Source of the DNA: an uncultured Clostridium sp.
GTDB lineage: Bacteria; Bacillota; Clostridia; UBA1212; UBA1255
Length of the DNA: 14,672 bases
NCBI GenBank assembly: GCA_900555605.1
Contig: USLW01000019.1
Location: 1-14,672, forward strand
Direction: 5' to 3'
Every line of letters starts with the position of its first letter. Position 1 is the stretch's first letter. The notes below the pieces were generated by a model. It saw only the letters and a program-made list of their open reading frames with translations. It was not told the origin of the DNA and did no database searches. This document shows, piece by piece, positions 1-5,893 of this stretch. Position numbers and translations under genes: made by a program.

Positions 1-732
1 GCGGGACCGTCAACAGCGGCGCCAAGTGAGGCTCCGTCTCAGACAGCGGAAGTAATTCTTCCGCTGTCTGGTCTGACGGTTTGCCTTGACCCCGGTCATC
101 AGAGTAAAGGCAATTCGGAAAAAGAACCCTGTGCGCCCTGGGGGCCGGAAAAAAACGAGCATTACAATAACACGGTTCTGAAGAATAAGTGTGCCTCCGG
201 AACAGAGGGCGTACAGACTGGAATTGCGGAGTATATCGTGACTCTGCAGATTTCCTTAAAGCTTCGGGATGCGCTGGCCGCACTGGGGGCGGAGGTGGTG
301 CTTACCAGAGCGTCCCATAATGTGAATTTATCAAATATCGAACGTGCGGAAATTGCAAACAAATGCAATGCAGACATCACACTGCGGATTCATTGCAACG
401 GAAGCGAGAATCAGTCGGCCTCCGGAATTTTGATTATCTCAAGAGGTGCGGGAGACGGCTCCGAAGCATACAGCGCATTAGCGGCACGCGATTATGCTTA
501 TGCTTCAGCACTTTCCAAGGCACTGCTTGGGGCTACCGCCGCCCGGAACGACGGGCTCTGGCAGTCAGATGCTTATACCGGGATCAATTGGGCTCAGAAT
601 ACCTGCCTGATTGTTGAATGCGGGTATATGAGCAACCCGGCTGAAGATATGCTGCTGACTTCGCCGGAGTACCAAGAAAAGCTGATCTCCGGATTCGTTG
701 CATTTTTCTGCGGCTTGAAGGAAATCCCTTGA
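1..732 (+). CDS. N-acetylmuramoyl-L-alanine amidase (Amidase_3), 5' end outside window
   Basis: This is the C-terminal 243 residues of a zinc-dependent amidase that cuts the bond between muramic acid and the peptide stem of peptidoglycan. The open frame continues upstream of base 1. Numbering from the first codon here, residues 1-24 are Ala/Pro/Ser-rich and look like a linker. The catalytic domain then starts with VCLDPGH (His33, zinc ligand), followed by Glu77 in GIAEY, His131 in LRIHCNG and the catalytic Glu206 in CLIVECGYMSN. All four expected family residues are present, so the enzyme should be active. The linker suggests a secreted or anchored protein whose signal peptide lies outside the window. 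It ends 28 bases before the stop codon of the oppositely oriented DUF1846 gene. The family is certain; its role (cell separation, remodelling or spore-related) cannot be told from this fragment. Confidence 0.93.
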   Translation, partial: AGPSTAAPSEAPSQTAEVILPLSGLTVCLDPGHQSKGNSEKEPCAPWGPEKNEHYNNTVLKNKCASGTEGVQTGIAEYIVTLQISLKLRDALAALGAEVVLTRASHNVNLSNIERAEIANKCNADITLRIHCNGSENQSASGILIISRGAGDGSEAYSALAARDYAYASALSKALLGATAARNDGLWQSDAYTGINWAQNTCLIVECGYMSNPAEDMLLTSPEYQEKLISGFVAFFCGLKEIP

Positions 733-760
733 AAAGAGAAGGGCTCCGTGTCTGTGAAGC

Positions 761-2242
761 TTACAGCTGGTACAGATCCTTGGTCGGAAATTCCGGCTCA
801 CAGGTCAGGTTAATTCCCAATTTTTTAAAGATTGTCTCGTCTCCTGAAGAAATGATGACAGTAGAATGGGCTTCCGCATTCTGAAGAAGACCTAAATTAG
901 ACAGGGCCTTTTCCGCCATGGGATTGGTTGCGGCACAGATGCTGAGCGCCAGCAAGATTTCCTCTAAATTCAGGACCGGATTTTTCAGTTTAAAAATTTC
1001 CTTCTTCAATTTCAGAATGGGCTCCAGCACAACGGGAGAGATCAGAAGCAGATCGTCGTCCATGTTTGAAAAATATTTAATTGCATTGAGAATCGCACCG
1101 GCGGCCGCAGTCATGAGAGCGGAGTTTTTTCCGGTAACGATGGCGCCGTCGCACAGTTGGAGCGCCATTGCCGGCGCTGCCTTCTGCTTTGCTTTTTCAA
1201 TGGATTTTGCCACGACTGTGCGCAGCTCCGGCGTCAGCTCCAGCTGCTTCATAATCAGTTCGATTTTATCAACGGTTTCGCGGTCTACAAGCCCTTGCAC
1301 ATAATCGCAGTGAATCTTGAAGAATCTGCGGATAATCTCCTGCTTTGCGGCTTCTTTTACCGCTTCGTCATCAAAGATTCCGTAGCCCGCCATATTGACG
1401 CCCATATCAGTGGGGGACTGATAAACGTCACGGCCCAGAATTTTGTACAGAATCGTTTTTACGACTGGGAAGACTTCGATATCTCTATTATAATTTACGG
1501 TTAGCCTGCCGTATGCCTCCAAGTGGTAAGGATCGATCATATTGACATCCTTCAGATCCGCTGTTGCCGCCTCATATGCCAAATTGACCGGATGCTTCAG
1601 CGGAAGATTCCAGATGGGAAAGGTTTCGAATTTCGCATAGCCTGCTCGAATACCGCGCTTATGTTCATGATACAGCTGAGAAAGACATGTGGCCAGCTTG
1701 CCGCTGCACGGCCCCGGCGCAGTTACCACCACAAGCGGCCGGGTGGTTTCCACATATTCGTTTAGCCCATACCCCTGATCACTCACGATCAAATCAACAT
1801 TCGCGGGATATCCGGGGATCGGATAGTGCAGATACGTTTTAATGCCCCGCATTTCCAGCTTGTTGCGGAAAATATCGGCAGCGCACTGTCCTTTATACTG
1901 TGTGATTACGACGCTGTTAATGCTTAAGCCCATGCTGCGGATCGAATCAATCAAACGAAATAAATCCTGATCATACGAAATCCCCAGATCCGCTCTGATT
2001 TTATTTTTTTCAATATCTCCTGCATTGATGCAGAAAATGATCTCCGCCTGATCGCGAAACTCCTGAAGCAGGCGTATTTTGCCGTTTACATCAAAGCCCG
2101 GCAAAACTCTGGCCGCATGATAATCGTCAAATAATTTTCCTCCGAATTCGAGGTACAGCTTGTCTCCGAATTGGTTGATCCGTTCCGTAATTTGTGCTGT
2201 TTGTCTTTCTATGTATACCTGATTATCAAATCCCTGCCGCAT
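761..2242 (-). CDS. DUF1846 (UPF0371) family protein of unknown function
   Basis: A 493-residue protein that I recognise as DUF1846/UPF0371, a full-length cytoplasmic family found in many Firmicutes and Actinobacteria without a settled function. The N-terminus has the family signature around [20 protein letters not shown] (residues 27-46). A glycine-rich TAPGPCSGK at 174-182 resembles a nucleotide-binding loop but is one residue short of a classical Walker A. The stretch [20 protein letters not shown] (208-227) is also typical. No signal peptide or membrane segment is seen. The frame is open further upstream to 2296, but I chose the ATG at 2242. It has a GGGAG ribosome binding site a few bases upstream, it matches the usual family N-terminus, and the -10 box of its promoter (2284-2289) lies inside the longer version. 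The gene is divergent from the DUF2927 lipoprotein. Family assignment is firm; biochemical role unknown. Confidence 0.92.
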   Translation of the reverse strand: MRQGFDNQVYIERQTAQITERINQFGDKLYLEFGGKLFDDYHAARVLPGFDVNGKIRLLQEFRDQAEIIFCINAGDIEKNKIRADLGISYDQDLFRLIDSIRSMGLSINSVVITQYKGQCAADIFRNKLEMRGIKTYLHYPIPGYPANVDLIVSDQGYGLNEYVETTRPLVVVTAPGPCSGKLATCLSQLYHEHKRGIRAGYAKFETFPIWNLPLKHPVNLAYEAATADLKDVNMIDPYHLEAYGRLTVNYNRDIEVFPVVKTILYKILGRDVYQSPTDMGVNMAGYGIFDDEAVKEAAKQEIIRRFFKIHCDYVQGLVDRETVDKIELIMKQLELTPELRTVVAKSIEKAKQKAAPAMALQLCDGAIVTGKNSALMTAAAGAILNAIKYFSNMDDDLLLISPVVLEPILKLKKEIFKLKNPVLNLEEILLALSICAATNPMAEKALSNLGLLQNAEAHSTVIISSGDETIFKKLGINLTCEPEFPTKDLYQL

Positions 2243-2283
2243 ATTGAGTCTCCCTGTTTCAAAGTAAAATGACATACTGATAT

Positions 2284-2312
2284 AGAATAGCACCACACAT
2301 ATGCTTTTTCAA
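2284..2312 (-). promoter_or_regulatory. sigma-A promoter for the DUF1846 gene
   Basis: Reading the - strand, TTGAAA (2307-2312) and TATTCT (2284-2289) are separated by exactly 17 bases. Transcription would begin near 2277, giving a leader of about 35 bases before the ATG at 2242. This also argues against the longer ORF start at 2296. Confidence 0.7.
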
Positions 2313-2354
2313 GTGAAATTTACGGAATTCATACGAAAGCGCAGACCGCAGATG

Positions 2355-2383
2355 TTGTATAAATTTTTTGATACTTGTATAAT
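2355..2383 (+). promoter_or_regulatory. sigma-A promoter for the DUF2927 lipoprotein gene
   Basis: TTGTAT (2355-2360) and a perfect TATAAT (2378-2383) are 17 bases apart. Transcription should start near 2390, about 60 bases before the GTG start codon. The promoter lies back to back with that of the DUF1846 gene. Confidence 0.72.
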
Positions 2384-2450
2384 ATAAATGATCTCACATT
2401 TGCACAAAGGTTCTGCCTTTTGTATCAGTATGTAAAGGAATTGTGATGCC

Positions 2451-3290
2451 GTGAAGATAAAATCATATAAATTTTCCGCTGTAATGTGCATTTTTTTTAT
2501 GCTTGCGGCAGGAGGCCTGCTGTTTTGTGCCTGCGGGCCTTCTGCCGCCGGACGTATTGCAGACCGCACGCCGCCGCAGCCGGCAGTGGCGTCTGCTTCT
2601 CCGGATTGCACCGCATCTTTTGCCGGACCCTATACGCCGCAGCAGACGGTGATGCCGGCATTCCCTTCTGCTGCCGCTGTTGATGACAAAGACGCCATTG
2701 CGTATTTTCAGGAGGTGACGCTGAAATCGGAATTCGGCGGTGCAGAAAGTGAAAATATCATCAAGCGGTGGGAATCGCCGGTTGCCTTCTATTTGGCGCC
2801 GGGCTATACGCCGGAGGATGAAAGGGTTATTCGGGAACACGCGGCATATCTTGGCACAGTGCCCGGTATGCCGGAGCTTCGTTTTGTCGGAAACGAATTT
2901 GAAGCAAATTTCTGCATCTATTTTGTGACCCAGGATGAAATGAATGACTATACGAAGGAATACGATGAGATTGCCTGGGGCTTTGTACGTGTCTGGTGGG
3001 AATCCGGAACATATCGGCTGAATTATGCGGAAGCCCGCATTGTGACAGATACACAGACACAGCTTCAGCGGACACATGCGCTGCTTGAGGAAATCACGCA
3101 GGGGCTGGGGCTGCTCAACGACAGCCGGCTTTATCCGGACAGTATTTTTCAGACTGATTATTATGAGGGCGTCACACAGCTTTCCGAAATGGATAAAAAG
3201 GTGATCGCATATTTATATGATCCGCTGCTGCATGCCGGAATGGACGGAGAGACGGCGGTATCGATTCTTCGGGCACAGTATCTGCGGTAG
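2451..3290 (+). CDS. DUF2927-type lipoprotein with degenerate metalloprotease motif
   Basis: A 279-residue secreted protein. A GTG start follows AAAGGA by 11 bases; the nearby ATG at 2446 is out of frame and stops at once. Residues 1-28 form a signal peptide: basic MKIKSYK, a hydrophobic core, then LFCAC, which fits a lipobox with Cys28 as the lipidated residue (the -3 Phe is unusual). A Pro/Ala/Ser-rich linker runs to about residue 75. The globular part (about 80-279) matches my recollection of DUF2927. Its centre, EEITQGLGLLND (213-224), lines up with the metzincin motif HExxHxxGxxH but has Glu, Gln and Asn where zinc-binding His would be. A helix with LSEMDKKVIAYLYDP (244-258) follows, as in related metalloprotease folds. 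I infer an extracytoplasmic, probably non-catalytic protein. It is monocistronic, with its own promoter and a short hairpin terminator. The DUF name is less certain than the fold resemblance. Confidence 0.82.
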   Translation: MKIKSYKFSAVMCIFFMLAAGGLLFCACGPSAAGRIADRTPPQPAVASASPDCTASFAGPYTPQQTVMPAFPSAAAVDDKDAIAYFQEVTLKSEFGGAESENIIKRWESPVAFYLAPGYTPEDERVIREHAAYLGTVPGMPELRFVGNEFEANFCIYFVTQDEMNDYTKEYDEIAWGFVRVWWESGTYRLNYAEARIVTDTQTQLQRTHALLEEITQGLGLLNDSRLYPDSIFQTDYYEGVTQLSEMDKKVIAYLYDPLLHAGMDGETAVSILRAQYLR

Positions 3291-3308
3291 AAAGATTACC
3301 GCCATTTT
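3284..3308 (+). terminator. short intrinsic terminator of the DUF2927 gene
   Basis: GCGGTA (3284-3289) pairs with TACCGC (3297-3302) around a 7-base loop and is followed after two bases by TTTT. The left arm includes part of the stop codon. The stem is only six pairs, so strength is moderate. Confidence 0.5.
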
Positions 3309-3318
3309 CCGAGGCAGT

Positions 3319-3351
3319 AAAAAGCAGCCGAACGAATATTCCGTCGGCTGC
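3319..3351 (-). terminator. intrinsic terminator of the small - strand gene
   Basis: The eight-base arms GCAGCCGA (3324-3331) and TCGGCTGC (3344-3351) pair around a 12-base loop. On the - strand the hairpin is followed directly by TTTTT (bases 3319-3323). It sits about 50 bases past the stop codon of the small gene at 3400. There is no U-run on the + side, so it acts in one direction. Confidence 0.72.
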
Positions 3352-3399
3352 ATCCGCTGCATCCTTCAGGCTGTGAACGAACAAATGGTGCGCTGAGGA

Positions 3400-3597
3400 C
3401 TATTTTGAACCGAGACGCGCAACATAATCATGCATCGCATCTCTTGTGTTCATTTTTTTTGCGCCGTCAATCCACTTTTGCTGCTCATTGCTTTCTAATG
3501 CCGCAAAGGCTTCCATTGCATCCATATCCATCGCCAGTTCCATGGCAAAGCCTATGGGCAATTCACTGCCTGCTTTGTTTTTCATACCTGCATTCAT
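3400..3597 (-). CDS. small helical protein, about 65 residues, function unknown
   Basis: A short acidic-to-neutral protein without signal peptide or membrane segment. The core, from LPIGFAMELAMD through MEAFAALESNEQQKWIDGAK to MHDYVARLG, is predicted to be two or three helices. It resembles small conserved hypothetical proteins of Clostridia and, loosely, the helical C-terminal segment of YdeI-like proteins; I do not assign a function. Three starts are possible: ATG at 3618 with no ribosome binding site, ATG at 3597, and ATG at 3585. A good GGAAAGGA lies just before 3597 and 12 bases before 3585, so the first residues are uncertain. It is supported as a real gene by that ribosome binding site and by the strong terminator at 3319-3351 downstream. 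A clear - strand promoter was not found; a possible -10 TATATT lies at 3678-3683. Confidence 0.66.
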   Translation of the reverse strand: MNAGMKNKAGSELPIGFAMELAMDMDAMEAFAALESNEQQKWIDGAKKMNTRDAMHDYVARLGSK

Positions 3598-3622
3598 TCC
3601 TTTCCGCAGAAAGAGCATATTT

Positions 3623-3661
3623 GCATAGGAATTTCAAACGGATACGCGTGAAATTCCATGC
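3623..3661. repeat. long imperfect inverted repeat between the small gene and metK
   Basis: GGAATTTCA (3628-3636) and TGAAATTCC (3649-3657) are perfect nine-base arms around a 12-base loop. Outside them GCAT (3623-3626) pairs with ATGC (3658-3661), with A3627 bulged, giving a 13-pair stem. On the + strand the hairpin is followed by GTTTATTTTT and could stop rightward transcription before metK. On the - strand it would lie in the leader of the small gene. Confidence 0.6.
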
Positions 3662-3735
3662 GTTTATTTTTCCGTAAAATATAGAACACATACTGTTAAA
3701 TTATAGAAATCAATATAGCAAAGCAGGACTTCCTG

Positions 3736-3744
3736 TGCTATAAT
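3736..3744 (+). promoter_or_regulatory. extended -10 promoter of metK
   Basis: TGCTATAAT is a perfect TATAAT with an upstream TG dinucleotide, placing the transcription start near 3751 and giving a leader of about 69 bases. No good -35 hexamer is visible 16-18 bases upstream, which fits extended -10 promoters. A CAGGA/TCCTG inverted repeat (3724-3735) sits directly upstream and could be an operator. Confidence 0.62.
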
Positions 3745-3819
3745 ATACGGATGTGGAGCAGACAAGCCGTGCCGGCAGGTGTTTCTATCAATTTTTATGA
3801 TAAGGGAAGGTTTTTTGAT

Positions 3820-4986
3820 ATGGCAAGAAAATTATTTACGTCTGAATCGGTTACAGAAGGACATCCCGATAAAATCTGTGATCAAATTGCAGACCGGATC
3901 CTCGATGCAATTCTTGCGGATGACCCTATGGCGCGTGTTGCCTGTGAGGTGACTGCTGCCACGGGACAGGTTCTGATTATGGGTGAAATTACGACCGAAA
4001 CTTATGTGGATTTCGCCCGCATTGCCCGGGATACCATCAGAGAAATCGGGTACACGGGTTCAGAAATGGGGTTTGATGCCAATACCTGTGCGGTGTTGAA
4101 CTGTGTTCATGAGCAGTCGCCGGATATTGCGCTTGGGGTAGACCGCTCCTTGGAATCGAAGCAGAGCGGTGAAATATGCCAAACTGCTGAAAACGGAGCG
4201 GGAGATCAAGGCATGATGTTCGGATATGCCTGCAATGAGACGCCGGAGCTTATGCCTATGCCGATTATGCTGGCCCATAAGCTAAGCAAGCGTTTAGCCG
4301 AAGTTCGTAAAACGGGGATTCTGCCGTATCTCAGGCCGGACGGAAAAAGTCAGGTTACGATAGAATATGATGAAAATGACCAGCCTTACAGAGTGGATGC
4401 GGTAGTCATTTCTTCAAAGCATGCACCGGAAGCCGACATGGAGCGCCTGCGCAAGGACATCATCACGCATGTGATTCACGCAGTGATCCCGGATTCGCTG
4501 ATGGATGCGCAGACAAAAATCTTTGTAAATCCCACCGGCCGTTTTGTAATCGGCGGTCCTTTCGGGGATTCGGGGCTGACCGGGCGTAAAATTATTGTAG
4601 ATACCTACGGCGGAGTCGGACGTCACGGCGGCGGAAGCTTTAGCGGGAAGGACCCGACAAAGGTCGATCGGAGCGGTGCCTATATGGCGCGTCATATTGC
4701 AAAAAGCGTGGTGGCTTCGGGTCTTGCAGATAAATGCGAGGTGCAGCTGGCATATGCCATCGGGGTTGCACAGCCGGTCTCTGTGCGCGTCGATACCTTT
4801 GGTACAGAGCATATTGCGGTAACCGAAATTGAAAACAGGATTGTGCAGACGTTTGATATGCGTCCCAGCGCGATTATCCGCTATCTCGATTTGCGCAGAC
4901 CCATATATGGCCGGACTGCAAGCTACGGACACTTTGGCCGGACGGAGCTGAATTTGCCTTGGGAACAAATTCAGCTGCTGAAATAG
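3820..4986 (+). CDS. metK: S-adenosylmethionine synthase
   Basis: A 388-residue methionine adenosyltransferase that makes S-adenosylmethionine from methionine and ATP in the cytoplasm, the main methyl donor. Landmarks are TEGHPDK (12-18, His15 and Asp17 for ATP and Mg2+), [12 protein letters not shown] (126-137), the glycine-rich [18 protein letters not shown] segment and the phosphate-binding loop [19 protein letters not shown]. Length is normal for the family, and no key residue is missing. The frame stays open upstream to 3751, but the family N-terminus [11 protein letters not shown] and the GGGAAGG ribosome binding site nine bases upstream set the start at 3820; position 3751 is the likely transcription start. 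The leader lacks a recognisable S-box. bioY follows 165 bases downstream with its own promoter, so metK is probably transcribed alone. Confidence 0.98.
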   Translation: MARKLFTSESVTEGHPDKICDQIADRILDAILADDPMARVACEVTAATGQVLIMGEITTETYVDFARIARDTIREIGYTGSEMGFDANTCAVLNCVHEQSPDIALGVDRSLESKQSGEICQTAENGAGDQGMMFGYACNETPELMPMPIMLAHKLSKRLAEVRKTGILPYLRPDGKSQVTIEYDENDQPYRVDAVVISSKHAPEADMERLRKDIITHVIHAVIPDSLMDAQTKIFVNPTGRFVIGGPFGDSGLTGRKIIVDTYGGVGRHGGGSFSGKDPTKVDRSGAYMARHIAKSVVASGLADKCEVQLAYAIGVAQPVSVRVDTFGTEHIAVTEIENRIVQTFDMRPSAIIRYLDLRRPIYGRTASYGHFGRTELNLPWEQIQLLK

Positions 4987-4997
4987 CGGAAATTCCG

Positions 4998-5028
4998 AAA
5001 TACGTATGAGTACCTTCTGCCGTATTTT
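4998..5028 (+). terminator. possible weak terminator after metK
   Basis: AAATACG (4998-5004) can pair with CGTATTT (5021-5027), leaving a 16-base loop and ending in a short T-run. The stem is AT-rich and the loop large. The palindrome at 5041-5067 may matter as much for ending metK transcripts. Confidence 0.3.
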
Positions 5029-5040
5029 GCAAAAAGAGAA

Positions 5041-5067
5041 ACAATCAGATTTTATAAATCTGATTGT
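5041..5067. repeat. perfect 27-base palindrome between metK and bioY
   Basis: ACAATCAGATTT (5041-5052) and AAATCTGATTGT (5056-5067) are perfect 12-base arms around TAT. On the + strand no T-run follows; on the - strand it is followed by a T-rich stretch. Its last five bases, ATTGT, are also the start of the left half of the BirA operator. Confidence 0.85.
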
Positions 5068-5096
5068 AAACCAATAAAATATAAATGGTTGACAAT
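5063..5096. promoter_or_regulatory. BirA operator (biotin repressor site) of bioY
   Basis: ATTGTAAACC (5063-5072) and GGTTGACAAT (5087-5096) form an inverted repeat with a 14-base spacer and one mismatched position. This matches the known Firmicute BirA box in half-site sequence and spacing. The right half contains the -35 box of the bioY promoter, so binding of BirA with biotinyl-AMP should block transcription when biotin is plentiful. The birA gene is not in the window. Confidence 0.83.
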
Positions 5097-5117
5097 ACGC
5101 TGCGCGCCGTTTATACT
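5089..5117 (+). promoter_or_regulatory. sigma-A promoter of bioY
   Basis: A consensus TTGACA (5089-5094) and TATACT (5112-5117) are 17 bases apart, with a start expected near 5124 and a leader of under 30 bases. The -35 box lies inside the right BirA half-site. Confidence 0.8.
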
Positions 5118-5151
5118 ATGTCCTGTTATCATCTTGATAGGAGGACTTTTT

Positions 5152-5718
5152 ATGGAACAGACCACCATCAGAACAGCGGCAAGACGGCGTGTGCTTGATA
5201 TGGCGTATATTGCGCTGTTTGCGGTACTCATCGCAGTTTGTTCATGGATCTCTATTCCGCTGCCCGTGCCCTTTACGCTCCAGACCTTCGGCGTATTCTG
5301 CGCAGTCGGGCTGCTGGGCGGAAAACGCGGCACATTTTCCGTATTGATTTATATTTTGCTGGGCGTGATCGGGCTCCCTGTATTTTCCGGGTTCTCCGGG
5401 GGATTGGGGATCCTGTTAGGCGCTACGGGCGGCTATATTGCCGGATTTGTATTTTCCGCTCTTGTTTATTGGCTGATTACCTCGGTTTTCGGTAAAAAGA
5501 CTTGGAGCATGGTGTTGGGCATGCTTGCAGGACTATTGATATGCTACGCGCTGGGGACCGTGTGGTATATGGCGGTATATACAAAGAATACCGGGGCAAT
5601 CGGCATAGCGGCGGCGCTGAGCCGATGTGTGTTGCCATTTATAATTCCGGATGTTGTTAAAATCGGACTTGCAGCGGTGATTACGAAAAAATTATCCAAG
5701 CATATTCGGATGCTTTAA
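5152..5718 (+). CDS. bioY: biotin transporter BioY (ECF S component)
   Basis: A 188-residue integral membrane protein that binds and imports biotin as the substrate-specific subunit of an energy-coupling factor transporter. After a short basic N-terminus (residues 1-13) there are about six hydrophobic segments. Family marks include ISIPLPVPFTLQTFGV (34-48), the GATGGYIAGF loop (90-99) and FIIPDVVKIGLAA near the C-terminus, with the conserved Asp167. Length is normal. The start at 5152 is set by AGGAGG (5139-5144), seven bases upstream; the longer frame from 5089 would run through the promoter. No ECF ATPase or EcfT gene is nearby, so it probably uses the shared cellular module. Regulation by biotin through BirA is strongly indicated by the operator over its promoter. 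The gene ends before a strong hairpin terminator. Confidence 0.96.
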   Translation: MEQTTIRTAARRRVLDMAYIALFAVLIAVCSWISIPLPVPFTLQTFGVFCAVGLLGGKRGTFSVLIYILLGVIGLPVFSGFSGGLGILLGATGGYIAGFVFSALVYWLITSVFGKKTWSMVLGMLAGLLICYALGTVWYMAVYTKNTGAIGIAAALSRCVLPFIIPDVVKIGLAAVITKKLSKHIRML

Positions 5719-5804
5719 TTTGCCCTACTGTTTCCGGCCGCATATGCGCTGAAAAAGGGGACTGCCAAAAGTGCGGCAGAAGCAGAAAATCTTACATGAT
5801 AAAT

Positions 5805-5849
5805 CCCGGAAAAATCACGATTTACCGTGACTTTTCCGGGGAGATTTTT
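5805..5849. terminator. strong hairpin terminator between bioY and the glycosidase gene
   Basis: CCCGGAAAA (5805-5813) pairs with TTTTCCGGG (5832-5840); inside, after one A/C mismatch, TCACG pairs with CGTGA around a six-base loop. On the + strand GAGA then TTTTT (5845-5849) follows, a classic terminator for bioY. On the - strand only ATTT follows, so it may also serve the convergent gene, but less well. Confidence 0.8.
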
Positions 5850-5893
5850 GGGGGAAAAAGACTTTTCCACAGCCCCGTGTTAAAATGCATCGC

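Noticed and set aside
726..743. CCCTT/AAGGG hairpin between the amidase and DUF1846 genes as a terminator
   Set aside because: Only five pairs with an eight-base loop and no proper U-run on either strand; too weak to list.
918..1304. Long + strand reading frame opposite the DUF1846 gene
   Set aside because: It is the shadow of a well-recognised gene on the other strand, with no family resemblance and no ribosome binding site.
2463..3077. 204-codon - strand frame opposite the DUF2927 gene
   Set aside because: Its composition is rich in Arg, Cys and His as expected of antisense translation, and the + strand frame has signal peptide, promoter and terminator.
3751..3819. Upstream extension of metK to an ATG at 3751
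   Set aside because: That ATG coincides with the predicted transcription start, has no ribosome binding site, and the family N-terminus begins at 3820.
3751..3819. SAM-III (SMK box) in the metK leader
   Set aside because: No anti-Shine-Dalgarno stretch pairs convincingly with GGGAAGG, and the core sequence is not recognisable.
5853..5868. GGAAAA/TTTTCC hairpin after the glycosidase gene as its terminator
   Set aside because: On the - strand it is followed by CCC and an A-run, not U residues; the hairpin at 5805-5840 is the better candidate.
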